NCBI RefSeq assembly: GCF_964355755.1
Contig: NC_092670.1
Coordinates: 2,817,001-2,877,000, forward strand
Direction: 5' to 3'
Length of the DNA stretch: 60,000 nt
Source of the DNA: Antedon mediterranea
Lineage: Eukaryota; Echinodermata; Crinoidea; Comatulida; Antedonidae
The notes beneath the pieces were generated by a model that searched no databases, was not told the DNA's origin, and worked only from the letters and a program-made list of their open reading frames with translations. The translations under genes and the position numbers were made by a program. Shown here piece by piece: positions 1-9,548 of the stretch (position 1 is the first letter of the stretch; every line of letters starts with the position of its first letter).

Positions 1-164
1 TCGTGTCGACACATTCAGTATCAAATGGCGATATTTCTGTATTTTTTCAATCAATTGCTTGCTTTGCGAGTATTATATAAGGTATGGTTTAAAGATCTTT
101 GGTTATGTTCGGCTTCGGGATGTTATACCATACTTAGGCCTAGGCTAGGCTAGGCTATTATAGG

Positions 165-260
165 GGTCGTCGGTTTCGTGTTATGGGTCGTCCAATTCTA
201 GGTCGTCCAATTCGAGGTCGCCCGGGTCGTTGGGGTCGTCCAATTCGAGGTCGTCGTTTT
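165..260. repeat. Degenerate GGTCGTCCAATTC tandem repeat
   Basis: Five to six imperfect copies of a 13-17 bp unit (GGTCGTCCAATTCGA and variants such as GGTCGCCCGGGTCGTTG) follow each other directly. It is a local minisatellite with no sign of coding. Confidence 0.7.
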
Positions 261-1472
261 CTACACACCCTATTGCAGACACATCTGTGAGAAAGGGGCT
301 TATGTGCAATCCGTTTTTAAACCAGTTAATATACCAAAATATGTTATTAGTAGCTTTATTATTTTGGATTTGGTGCTAGTTTGGTAAATATTGCAATATA
401 ATTGTAGATTATTTGGTTGTAAAAAAATGTACCCAACTTGTAGTATTATCTAGGCCTAGCCCATTTGACGGAAACCCAGTGCTATTTGTAGGGGGATAGA
501 GAGGGCCGCAGGCTAGTTTTTAGTGGCATATCGCCGACTTATTATAATCAATGTGAAGCCATATTATTATTATGTTTAAAATGTTGAATCTATATCCACT
601 GGATTATGGATATATATATCGTCGGATATTTAAAGAAAGGCCTAGGCCTAGACCTTTTGATTTATTTAATTAATTTAGGACTATATTACGGGAAATTCTT
701 TGCCAAAGAAAAGAAAATACGTTGTGGCTGTTGGAGGTTTGTAAATATTATGACAATAATGTAGCCTAGGCTAGGAAGGACTGTAGGTAGGATGAGGTAA
801 TTTGGATGGTCGTACATATTATGATATTTATATATACAGTATTGTGTATAGTAGTGATCATGGCGACAACATTTAGGATGACTAAAGTTGACATTAAAAT
901 TATTTAACTATGAATAGCTCATTATTGGTGTTTTTTTTTTCTTTCAGGTTTCTAAGAATAAACTATCCGACTTGTGATTCATCTTGTGCTGCAAAAACAA
1001 TCCTATTTTGATATTTGTAAATTGATGTACGTAACAGATGTCTTTAAAAATAAAAAAAAAATAAAATTTTTTATTATCGCGATGATTTAACTCAAATATT
1101 GACATATATAACTTGATATTTTAGCCTGAGCAAGATAGTTTGATAGGCATATTTTACTTCGATGTAAATAAGATATTACATGTTATACTGTATGTAAAAT
1201 ACTTTTTTGTAAATAAAATTATTTAATGGTGGTTAATTTATTAACTTGTTAATTTGTTTGTTAGTTATGATGTTATACTATTAATTATTTAGTTAGTAAC
1301 CAAAGTGGAGTGGATTCGTGGCAGTTGCAACTTGACTGTAATATGCATATATATAATAATATTTACTTCTTCTTGGATAAAGTTAAAGCAAAATAAGCAA
1401 TAATAAAAATTAAATATTTATTTTGCCATAAAGAAAGCAAAAACTAAACATACAGTACTATATGTACAGTAA

Positions 1473-1498
1473 TACCATGGACCTATAGGTCCATGGTA
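1473..1498. repeat. Perfect 26-bp palindrome
   Basis: The sequence reads the same on both strands over 26 bases (centre ACCTATAGGT, flanked by CCATGG on each side). No neighbouring feature explains it. It could form a cruciform or be a footprint of a small repeat. Confidence 0.9.
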
Positions 1499-2043
1499 AT
1501 ACATACTGTAGTATTGAGCACCAGTAGCAGAGACGTCTGGACAATCGAATATAATCGTTATCAGCTGTCTGGGTACCCAAGGCTAGTGCTAGAAAATGGC
1601 GAAAATTCGTGTATTCATTCGCCGTCAGCGAAATGAATCCGGCACTTTTCTCATCAGAAGCAAATCAACAAATCCTTTTATCAGTTTGTTTTGATATATA
1701 ATCTGGATAATATATATTAAAATGGCCTTGGTTTAAGCATGTTTAACAGGTAAAATCAGATTTTTTCCTACCTAGGCCCCTTAGCACTGCGGTACCCTAC
1801 GCCGTGTGGGGGAACCGATCTCGGCAGTATTTCTTAAGTAGCCTATCTTTCGTAAAATCCTTAGTTGAATTTTATTAATATAAATTTAATTGTATGAATA
1901 TGCTATTTAAATGTTATTGAAATTTTTTTTTGCTGCATTTTGTAATTCCGCACTACTTGCTTTATCGCGATTCCAAGATGGCGGCAATTCAAATTTTGAT
2001 TTGGTAATAATTCGCGAGGTCAACCACTTTGCTGCCCGACTGT

Positions 2044-2090
2044 ATAGCAACAAGAAGTGATTACACAAGTGCGGTACGATTCTAGGCCTA
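2044..2090 (+). repeat. Left arm of inverted repeat bounding the gag-like unit
   Basis: Positions 2044-2066 are exactly reverse-complementary to 13708-13730 (23 bp; starts ATAGCAACAAG). A weaker match continues inward through GATACGATTCT-like sequence to about 2090 on the left and 13689 on the right. The arms are inverted, so they are not LTRs. After removal of the later insertion (3248-13216) the bounded unit is about 1.7 kb. Confidence 0.7.
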
Positions 2091-2686
2091 TCTCCGCTGT
2101 TGTTGCGGCGTGCGATTTCATTGAAGAATAGCGGCGTTTTGTGTGGATTGTGGAACTAATCAGCCTTTAGTTTATGGTGTTTTTAATATAATTTATTACT
2201 AAAGAATTACGTGTTAAAATTATAGTTTCTATTAATACTATAGGCCTAATTAGTAGTCTCTAAACCCATGTCTATTCTAGTAGTAGCTGTGTGGGTGTGT
2301 GTGACGTGTGTGTGTTAGGTATGACACAATCCGAGTAATAAGTCAGCAAAATTAAACATTAAACATTACACAAAAATACATTTTTTATTCTCGTGGGTCT
2401 AATCTTCCCATCTCATGTGTTCATATACGCGCATTTTTAAAGTTCCTTTGAATTCATGCATATTGTTTGATAATAAAATAGCAGAATTAAAAAAATACTG
2501 TACACAAATTATACACATTCTTTATTCTTGTGGGTCTAAGCTTTTTTTGGGCTATGTCCAATGAATTACTACTTAGTTTAATGTCTTGCCTAGCTGTCGA
2601 TTAGCCTCGACTCGACACATTTTGTGTGAAGAATAGTGCGCGAAGGCAATCATGTGAATTGACTTCAGTTAACAAGGACTCTGTCC

Positions 2687-3247
2687 ATGATAGAATCACT
2701 ACTTAAAGAAAATTGCGAACCAGATGTTTTAAAAACTTACATTATCAAGGCGGAGGAACAGTTCAGAAAAGTTGAGTTAAAACACTCTGAACTGATTGAT
2801 GTAATTGAAGACCAGGGAGAATTTGAAACGGAAGAGAAATGGATGTTAGAATGTGAGATGGATTTCCTTCAAAAGTTGGTATGTGCAAAACAGGAGATTA
2901 CCCTGCGCCACTCACAATCTACAGTCGATGTACCATTTTCAACTCCAACAACTCCTCTTCAAACATCAGCCTCAACGCAGCCTGCTGGTACGGTTGCCTC
3001 GCCGCCTGCATTCAGTTCACCTACACCTCGACCTGCTATGGCAAGGTCAACGCCTACCATGGCAAAGATGAAGTATCCTACATTTAATGGCAACATCCGG
3101 GATTACAAAAGATTTATAGAATTATTTACACATTGTGCAACTAATCTAACTGAGATTGAATGTTTCTACCAGCTAACTGAATCTATGATTAACAGCAAAG
3201 AAAGAAACATGGTTAAAGAAGGATGTATCGATGTGGCTAGAGCTTGG
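2687..3247 (+). pseudogene. DUF1759/BEL-type gag-like ORF, 5' part (split by insertion)
   Basis: The open frame starts at an ATG at 2687 and runs to the tryptophan codon at 3245-3247, where a Ty3 element is inserted. It resumes at 13217 in the same frame once one copy of the 5-bp target duplication is removed. The first ~75 residues are charged and helical, followed by a Pro/Ser/Thr-rich linker and then the start of a DUF1759-type gag core (YPTFNGNIRDYKRF, then an ARAW motif just before the break). DUF1759 is the gag core of BEL/Pao retrotransposons, so this is inferred to be a gag-derived protein. No protease, reverse transcriptase or integrase follows on the far side. The last 33 residues of the apparent open frame (3248-3346) are read-through into the LTR and not part of the protein. 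Confidence 0.8.
3243..3247. repeat. 5-bp target-site duplication of element A (left copy)
   Basis: CTTGG lies immediately before the 5' LTR and recurs at 13212-13216 immediately after the 3' LTR. Removing one copy restores the gag-like reading frame. Confidence 0.95.
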
Positions 3248-3461
3248 TGTAGTGTCTATAGACACGGCGACCGAGAGGTCAAAGGTTGTAGAGCACATAA
3301 AGTGTGTGTGCGGTTTTGTTGTGCTGCGAGCACGCCATATCGATAATAAAGGCACCGTTGTTTGTGTTAAATAGAGTTAACCCGTCTCGTGTTATTACTA
3401 CATTGTTATGACGACTAAGAGAGTAAGTGTATAGGAACTTACAGAGGTAACTAACTTTACA
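3248..3461 (+). repeat. Element A 5' LTR
   Basis: 214 bp, TG...CA ends, base-for-base equal to 12998-13211 when read line by line. The segment gataataaaggcacc near the middle contains an AATAAA polyadenylation word (about 3343-3348). Confidence 0.95.
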
Positions 3462-3486
3462 GTGGCGACGAGTATAAATTTATAGA

Positions 3487-3998
3487 ATGGCTTTTCAGGT
3501 AAGCCCAATTGCCGGTTTTGATACGACGGACAGCCAAGCCCTCGGACAACGTTGGGAAAAATGGCGGAAATCTTTTGAGTTGTACATAGTTGCGAGCAAC
3601 GTCAAAAACAACCAGCAAAAGAAGGCTATATTATTACATACAGCAGGGGAAGGAGTACAGGAGTTATTTGAAACGTTAACAAAGGAAGATGACACTTATG
3701 AAAAAGCAATCGAAGCGCTAAATGCTTATTTTTTGCCGAAGAAAAATGTTGCATTTGAAAGGCATGTTTATCGACAAGCTGTGCAGGAGAACGGGGAAAC
3801 GATGGACAGTTTTGCTACACGCCTGAAGAAATTGATAAAAACATGTGAGTACGAAACTGAACTAGAAAAAGATATGATAAGAGATCAAATAATTGAAAAG
3901 TGTAGATCAAAGAAGTTGAGAATTAGATTGCTTAGAGAGGAAAAATTAACATTAGACAAAGCGTTAGAAATAGCACGGGCACATGAGCTAGCGGACAC
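3487..3998 (+). pseudogene. Element A gag-pol, 5' (gag) part, interrupted by P element
   Basis: The frame opens at ATG 3487, 25 bp after the LTR, and encodes the gag capsid region: an early aromatic-rich helix (RWEKWRKSFELYI), then LLHTAGEGVQELFETL and a retrotransposon-gag-like helical core to about residue 165. The P-element insertion adds a stop codon three bases in (4000-4002). The codons on the other side, from 9549, begin with the duplicated target and continue the same frame, so before the P insertion this was one continuous polyprotein gene. Gag forms the cytoplasmic particle that packages element RNA. The gene is now broken only by the insertion. Confidence 0.9.
3991..3998. repeat. 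Target-site duplication of the P element (left copy)
   Basis: GCGGACAC here is repeated at 9549-9556. Because the left terminus has one extra C, the duplication can be read as 7 or 8 bp. P elements typically duplicate 8 bp. Confidence 0.9.
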
Positions 3999-5126
3999 CT
4001 GAGACAACAATCAAAGAGATTGGAAACGCTTGTCGGTTCCCTTTGATCTACTTATTTCGTCTTAGTAGTTTCATTGTTATGTAAATTAAGTGTGCGCTCG
4101 AGAAAAATCCACTCGACGGAGATCGCACGCGATCGCTTCGCAATATACGAGATAGTAACAGTTTACCAGATTTCCTTCAGCAAATTACGCTTAATTTGAA
4201 CTTCAAATTATATTTTTAGGATATTAAAAGGTAAGAGTTTTAAATAATGTTTGGTATTTAACTGTTTTTAAAAAGAAAAATTAATCTTGTTTTAGTAGAA
4301 CTTGGTCTGCAAAGTAGGGTAGTTCTAGACTCGTAGACAACCGTAGATGGACTACCCCATCTAGACTGGGTTAGTGTGTCGTTGTCGGAACGGCTACTTA
4401 AAACACCAGTTTTTGAGAGCATTGCAATTTTACTAAAAGACACTCTTGTGTAATTAATGAGTTTTATTATGATAGAATAACTATTTTTCTGTGGTATGAT
4501 GTACAATTTATTAGGAAAAAGTAATGTTTAATATGTAATTAAGTATGATGATTTTACTGGTTTTTTAAAGTTTTCGCTAAATACGCTAAATACACAATCG
4601 TAATTGTGTCACATTTGGAACAAAAAAATCTTTATCTTATTTATGATATTGTATCACTTACTTACCTTTTAATGATAGTTAAATATATAAATGTTGGTAT
4701 GCGTGTATTTTTTAATCATTTGAAATTTGTATTTATTCAATATCATTTTCCTTAGCGTAGGCCCAATGTCATCGCATGGCCTTATTTAGCCAGGGCTAGT
4801 CACAGGGATTCATAATGCATTCATTAGCGTAATTTCGCCTAAATTAAGTCTAGGCTAGGCTAGCTTTTACCTTGTCAAATCAAATTGATCCTATTTCCAA
4901 ACTTGTTTTTACTGCTCTATTTGGTGTGCAGTAGTATGGAATGGTAGTTGGGTGGGGTCAAACAAAATTGGTTGGGGAAGTGAGGGGGAGGGGGTGAGGG
5001 TGAGGGGGATTATTATATTGCTTAGTGGGGCTTTAGTGTTTCTTGCCTAGAAGTAAGTGCCTGAAATGCATGTACAGAAACCAGTGCAAACCAATGATCA
5101 ATGTTTTCTTTTATTTATAACAGATC
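3999..5126 (+). other. P element left non-coding region
   Basis: No ORF of note is present. It holds the left TIR, a GATCGC-rich stretch at 4120-4142, a shorter AT-rich middle and a G-rich purine tract at 4975-5007 that could form a G-quadruplex. A splice acceptor-like TTTATAACAG ends at about 5123, three bases before the ATG at 5127, so an untranslated or coding upstream exon may lie here. No THAP zinc-finger exon was recognised. Confidence 0.5.
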
Positions 5127-5312
5127 ATGACAAGAAAAAAAAGAAAAGCATTAATTGGTAGACGATACAAATATTGTGTTAATGGTCTTCCATCTCAACG
5201 AAAACCACTCACTCGTCAGCCAATTGAGCAAGTTAAGCATTGTGACTTCACTGGAAATTTTGCAAATTGTGATTGTGTTGTTCATAGTGTACACAATGAA
5301 CCACTGCTTGAA
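5127..5312 (+). CDS. P-type transposase, exon 1 (62 codons)
   Basis: The open frame from ATG 5127 is basic at its start (MTRKKRKALIGRR), contains several Cys/His residues and ends at a strong donor, GTAAGT at 5313-5318. Splicing to the acceptor ending at 5400 joins codon 62 to the next exon in phase 0. The basic start could be a nuclear or DNA-binding segment. It does not match the Cys-x-Cys...Cys-x2-His spacing of a THAP domain, which P transposases usually carry, so either the domain lies further upstream or is absent. Confidence 0.75.
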
Positions 5313-5400
5313 GTAAGTACATAGGTTGTGTAAAAAGATTGTATAAAGTATTTAATCATTATAGTGTGGTTATAAATGAGTGTTTCTGTGTGTATTGCAG
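5313..5400 (+). other. Intron in the P transposase gene (88 bp)
   Basis: Donor GTAAGT and acceptor TGTATTGCAG flank an 88-bp AT-rich intron. Exon phases agree (0/0). Splicing control is well known in Drosophila P; whether this intron is regulated cannot be read from the sequence. Confidence 0.8.
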
Positions 5401-7764
5401 GAACATAAGGAACCAATTGAGAGTTATTTAGTACTTGGATCTTCATTGACAAAACTTGAGACAGAAGATAACATCAATTATGTGACATACCAGCAGTTGC
5501 GATTTGATTGCACAAGGAAACAAGAAAAGCTGAATAACATTGGTTTTGAAGTCATTAAGGCAACTAGTGATCTGACACTCATTCAGTTCTATGAGAAACG
5601 TTTTTTTTCTGTTAAGATGGCAGTTACCATTGACAAAAACTTTAATATAACCGTAATCGTTCATAACAAGCGCTTACCTGATAATCATACAATATTTGAA
5701 AGTATACGGAAGGTGCATGTGTTTAATCATTTATTCATGTTTTTAAAATTCTTGTTTGATAAATATACTGTGTGCATAGGAAATCCTGACTTAACTGCAT
5801 TGCAGGAAAACAAGTATGTGGAACATGATTGTGGAGCAGAATACACACAAACAATCCGAACTGATCGCTGCTTCCTTTTAACTACTTTAACAAACAGGTG
5901 CCCCCATTGTGCAACATACAGACGATCATTGCGAAAATCTATGAAACACAATCAGTCATTTGAAGTATTATTGTCATCTAAAAGGCCTAATTCCAGTTTG
6001 ACTAAAAATGATTTATTAATTAAAAGTAAGATGCTAAAAAAACAATGTCAAAGTGTTGAAAGAAAAAAAAAGCAAATATTAATTAATCAGGAAATTAATC
6101 AAAAATATAAGAACAATGAACTGACAGATGATTCTAATGGTGACCTAGAAACTATTATTCAAGAAGGAGAAAATGCTTTCAACAATTTGTTTCGAGATCC
6201 TGATTCATTTCAAAGAATATTTTGGGAAGAACAATTAAAATTCAACAAGTTAAAAGAGAAAAGACAGATGAGGTGGCATCCTATTATTGTGAAATGGGCT
6301 TTGTACTTGAAATCTAAATCTTCAACTGCATATCAAGCACTGAGAGAAACTGGTTTTATAAGTTTACCAAGTGAAAGAACATTATATGATTATAGCCACG
6401 TCATTGATAGTAAATTAGGTTACCAGAAAGAAGTTTTAGAAATGCTACACGAGGAGGCTAAAAGAAAAGGACTCTTTACTGAAGAATGGCGATCATATGT
6501 TGGAATTTTACAGGATGAAATTAAAATAAAAGAAGACTTGGTATATTCTGCCTCCACTAATGAATTGATTGGATTTACAAATTTAGATAACATTAGCAAT
6601 GAGATTCACAAAATTGAAAATAAGAAAAATGAAATCACCAATGAGATGGCAAAAAGTGCATTAGTTATTATGGTACGAGGGGCAACAAGTAACTTAAAAT
6701 TTCCATTGGCAGTTTTTGCAACAAATGGACTACGTTCTGAAGATCTCCACACAATTTTATGGAGAGCCATTGAACTACTTGAAATAGATGTTGGACTGAA
6801 AGTTTTGTATCTTACATGTGATGGTGCTAGCCAGAATAGATCATTTTTTGATTCTCATGGGCTTAAAAACAAGTTTAGTTGTACAAATCCTTTTGCTCCA
6901 AATCGGAATCTATATTTTATTTCAGATGTCCCTCATCTGCTAAAAACAGCTAGAAATTGTTTTTCAAATTCTGGTAGTCACAAAAAATCAAGAAATCTGT
7001 GGAAAGGTGGACAGAACATTTCATGGATGAGTTTAGTTCAACTGTTTGAAGAACACACAGAAGGAAAATTGTATAAAAAAACAAAACTAACAAGAGCACA
7101 TATTGACCTCACCCCTTTCAGTGTGATGAAAGTCAATTTAGCTGCTCAAGTTTTCAGTAACAGAGTTGCACAGCACATGAAAGAAGTATATGGTGACAGT
7201 GCAAGAGAAACAATCACCTTCATAACTCACATGAATCGCTTTTTTGACTGCTTAAATACAAGAAACAATAACGCTGGTAAGTTATCCAGAAACACAGACT
7301 TAAATCCATACAAAGACATCCATGATCCAAGACTTTCATATTTAGAGACAGAGTTTTTAGGATACCTTGAGCAATGGGAAAATGATGTAAAAGAACGAGT
7401 AGGAAAATTTGCTGATGCAGAAAGAAAGCGTATGTTACTAAGTCAGCAAACCATACATGGCTTTCATATCACCATTAATTCTATTGTAGCATGTGTTCGT
7501 TATTTGTTGGGAAAAGGAGCCAAATTTGTAAATACGTGTGTGTTTAATCAAGATGTACTCGAACAGCACTTTGGACATTATAGACACAAACAGGGAGCAG
7601 GTGACAATCCAACAATTGATAATGTTCGACATACATTAAATACACTTAGGGTTGTTGGGTCAGCAGCAGTTGCACCCATAAGAGGCAACACTAAGCGAAT
7701 TATGTCTGAATTGGACAAAGAAAATTTAAACATTCCACTTAAACGCAGAGTAAAAAAGTCTTAA
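5401..7764 (+). CDS. P-superfamily (THAP9-like) transposase, main exon
   Basis: 787 codons follow the splice, giving about 849 aa in all. Candidate catalytic acids of the RNase H-like fold are in order: Asp about residue 434 in ILQDEIKIK, Asp about 536 in LTCDGASQN, and Glu about 783 in NQDVLEQHFG. The SDVPHLLKTARN motif (about 571) and the closing GDNPT motif are characteristic of P/THAP9-type transposases. A CxxC pair (RCPHCATYRR, residues about 229-237) could bind zinc. No stop or frameshift is seen, so the gene may be functional. The enzyme would cut and paste the element in the nucleus by recognising its TIR regions. The protein lies wholly inside element A's gag and has nothing to do with that retrotransposon. 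Confidence 0.9.
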   Translation, partial: EHKEPIESYLVLGSSLTKLETEDNINYVTYQQLRFDCTRKQEKLNNIGFEVIKATSDLTLIQFYEKRFFSVKMAVTIDKNFNITVIVHNKRLPDNHTIFESIRKVHVFNHLFMFLKFLFDKYTVCIGNPDLTALQENKYVEHDCGAEYTQTIRTDRCFLLTTLTNRCPHCATYRRSLRKSMKHNQSFEVLLSSKRPNSSLTKNDLLIKSKMLKKQCQSVERKKKQILINQEINQKYKNNELTDDSNGDLETIIQEGENAFNNLFRDPDSFQRIFWEEQLKFNKLKEKRQMRWHPIIVKWALYLKSKSSTAYQALRETGFISLPSERTLYDYSHVIDSKLGYQKEVLEMLHEEAKRKGLFTEEWRSYVGILQDEIKIKEDLVYSASTNELIGFTNLDNISNEIHKIENKKNEITNEMAKSALVIMVRGATSNLKFPLAVFATNGLRSEDLHTILWRAIELLEIDVGLKVLYLTCDGASQNRSFFDSHGLKNKFSCTNPFAPNRNLYFISDVPHLLKTARNCFSNSGSHKKSRNLWKGGQNISWMSLVQLFEEHTEGKLYKKTKLTRAHIDLTPFSVMKVNLAAQVFSNRVAQHMKEVYGDSARETITFITHMNRFFDCLNTRNNNAGKLSRNTDLNPYKDIHDPRLSYLETEFLGYLEQWENDVKERVGKFADAERKRMLLSQQTIHGFHITINSIVACVRYLLGKGAKFVNTCVFNQDVLEQHFGHYRHKQGAGDNPTIDNVRHTLNTLRVVGSAAVAPIRGNTKRIMSELDKENLNIPLKRRVKKS

Positions 7765-7863
7765 TAGCATTTTATAATAGTAAATTTGACTTTTTTTTTA
7801 TTTTGCACAAAACATTTACAGTACTCCAGTTAATAAATTACAGCGTATAGCTTATTTTTCATT

Positions 7864-8835
7864 TTACTTGTTTAATTCTTTTAGTTCTTTTCTTAATGCT
7901 TTTTTAGTTCCGGCAGCAAGTTTTTGTTGCTTTCGTTTTTTTTGCATTTTGCTTTTAAGTTGTTCAGTTAAAGCAAACCCTCTAATTTTTAAAAATAACT
8001 CAACAACATTGTCCAACACTATCCATTTCTGTGTATTTGGTGAGGTTATAAGGTTACACCATATATGTGTTACCAGTTTATACTTTAGTATTGTAGACTT
8101 TATGTTAATTAAAGAATCATGTTGTAAACTTTCACTGTTCATTAACTCCCTAATCCAACGCTCAATTAAAATAATTAAATTAAGAAATTTTGTTGAGGGG
8201 TAAATCAAACCGCCTCTGTCCAAACTTTGTGTCCATGAACATCTACTGTCTACACCATTATCAGTGGTCAGATTGCTAAGCATCTCTCTTTCAACTGGCT
8301 TGTTCATGTACCTTTTTTTCAATTTTCTTATAATAGAACCTGTAATATGATGGATGATTTGCTTGTCTGCTGTAGTTACTAACTCTATTTCCATATTATA
8401 TCTTACTTCAATTTTTTCATTTTGTCGTTTAAAAAATGATGTAGTTATGCAGGTCAAAAATCTTTGAACAAAAGCCTCCTTTTCAGTTTCTGTATTATTA
8501 ATATTAGTAATTATCTTATTCAAAAAATCATGAATAAACTTTCTGTTTATCCTCAGCTGGAAAACAGCTTTTAGGATATCTGCAGCTGTGGGCTGCAGCA
8601 GACTATCCATAATCTCTTCCGATAAAAACATATTTATTTCAGATTGATTCTCTAATATTGATTTTGCAATTGAGATCACACCTAAACCACACTTGGACCA
8701 TGATGCATGGTGAATGTCATCGGTTACTAATATGTTCAGTGCATCTGTCACCATGTGTGGCAAATCTTCATTAATTTCCTTGGCAGTGGTAAGTGGTAAA
8801 GGACTAGGCCTACAGGCTGTTGATTTTGTTGCCAT
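7864..8835 (-). CDS. Accessory protein of the P element, function unknown
   Basis: A 323-aa open frame runs convergently towards the transposase; the two stops are 100 bp apart. The ATG at 8835 follows a strong acceptor-like run (ten T then CAG), which suggests a 5' untranslated intron. Residues 150-290 are helical with a notable WTQSLDRGGLIYPS motif at about 201-214 and a Trp-rich segment after it. The last ~35 residues are strongly basic (KKRKQQKLAAGTKK), suggesting nuclear or nucleic-acid contact. I do not recognise a named family; proteins with a DRGGL-type motif are, to my recollection, found next to P transposases in other invertebrates, but this was not checked. It could be a second transposition factor or a repressor. 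The unbroken frame argues for selection or very recent insertion. Confidence 0.75.
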   Translation of the reverse strand: MATKSTACRPSPLPLTTAKEINEDLPHMVTDALNILVTDDIHHASWSKCGLGVISIAKSILENQSEINMFLSEEIMDSLLQPTAADILKAVFQLRINRKFIHDFLNKIITNINNTETEKEAFVQRFLTCITTSFFKRQNEKIEVRYNMEIELVTTADKQIIHHITGSIIRKLKKRYMNKPVEREMLSNLTTDNGVDSRCSWTQSLDRGGLIYPSTKFLNLIILIERWIRELMNSESLQHDSLINIKSTILKYKLVTHIWCNLITSPNTQKWIVLDNVVELFLKIRGFALTEQLKSKMQKKRKQQKLAAGTKKALRKELKELNK

Positions 8836-9548
8836 AACTGAAAAAAAAAAACCTAATTGACGAGCTTTCTTATTTATTTATATCGTATATTGCTCTTTAA
8901 TTTACCCTGATTTAAAATTATTAACATTATGTGACATAGCCTAATAATTATAGGCATACACTTAAGAATGAATGAATGCCTTATTGAACCTAACCTCTAG
9001 GCCTACTATACTACTACACCTATAGGCTAGGGCCTTGGCCTAGTATTTATTAATAATTAGCCTAGGCCTATATAGGGGCCTAATAAATAATTAATAATAA
9101 ATATGCTGGCCTGGCTAAATGAATAGGCCTACTGCTGCTGTAGGCCTATTATATGTAGGCTAATATTTGATAATTATCCCAAAGAAATCTTTTTTTTTCA
9201 ATTAATTCTTGTAGTGTTGTACTCTGGTGTTAATAATCATTTTTACAGAAAAAATTAATACCTAATTTAACATTTTTAAACAACATAAATAATGTTTATA
9301 AACACCTATAGTCTTACCGTATATTTCGTTGTTTATCTCCTGCTCGCGAGGTTTAAAAACCCCTCCAAAAACTTTTTTCATGGATCACTGATTTTGATAA
9401 ACAGTTAATCTGCGCTTGCGCGAATTCGCTGATTGGCCGGTGACTTAGCTAATTTGCATAACAAAGAGGTATACTACACTGAACCTGGCGGCAAGTGCCA
9501 CACAAAGGGAAATCGCTAGCGTTTCCAATCTCTTTGATTGTTGTCTCA
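8836..9548 (-). other. P element right non-coding region
   Basis: About 0.7 kb upstream of the accessory gene with many AGGCCTA/TAGGCC words (8960-9170) and the right TIR (9518-9549). It would contain the promoter of the minus-strand gene. No further coding sequence is seen. Confidence 0.6.

Larger units (their letters stand above)
1..2043. other. Non-coding flank, AT-rich
   Basis: No convincing gene is seen. The stretch is AT-rich with scattered AGGCCTA/TAGGCTAGG words (for example 137-155 and 641-652), a degenerate GGTCGTCC repeat near 170-258, a perfect palindrome at 1473-1498 and the word CAAGATGGCGGC at about 1975-1986, which resembles a YY1-type initiator motif. A strong acceptor-like pyrimidine tract ending in cag near 948 precedes a short open frame and AATAAA-like words near 1050, but this is too little to call an exon. 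Confidence 0.5.

Noticed and set aside
940-1060. Terminal exon of a gene entering from the left
   Set aside because: A good acceptor tract, a ten-codon frame with stop and AATAAA-like words occur, but nothing upstream in the window supports a coding partner.
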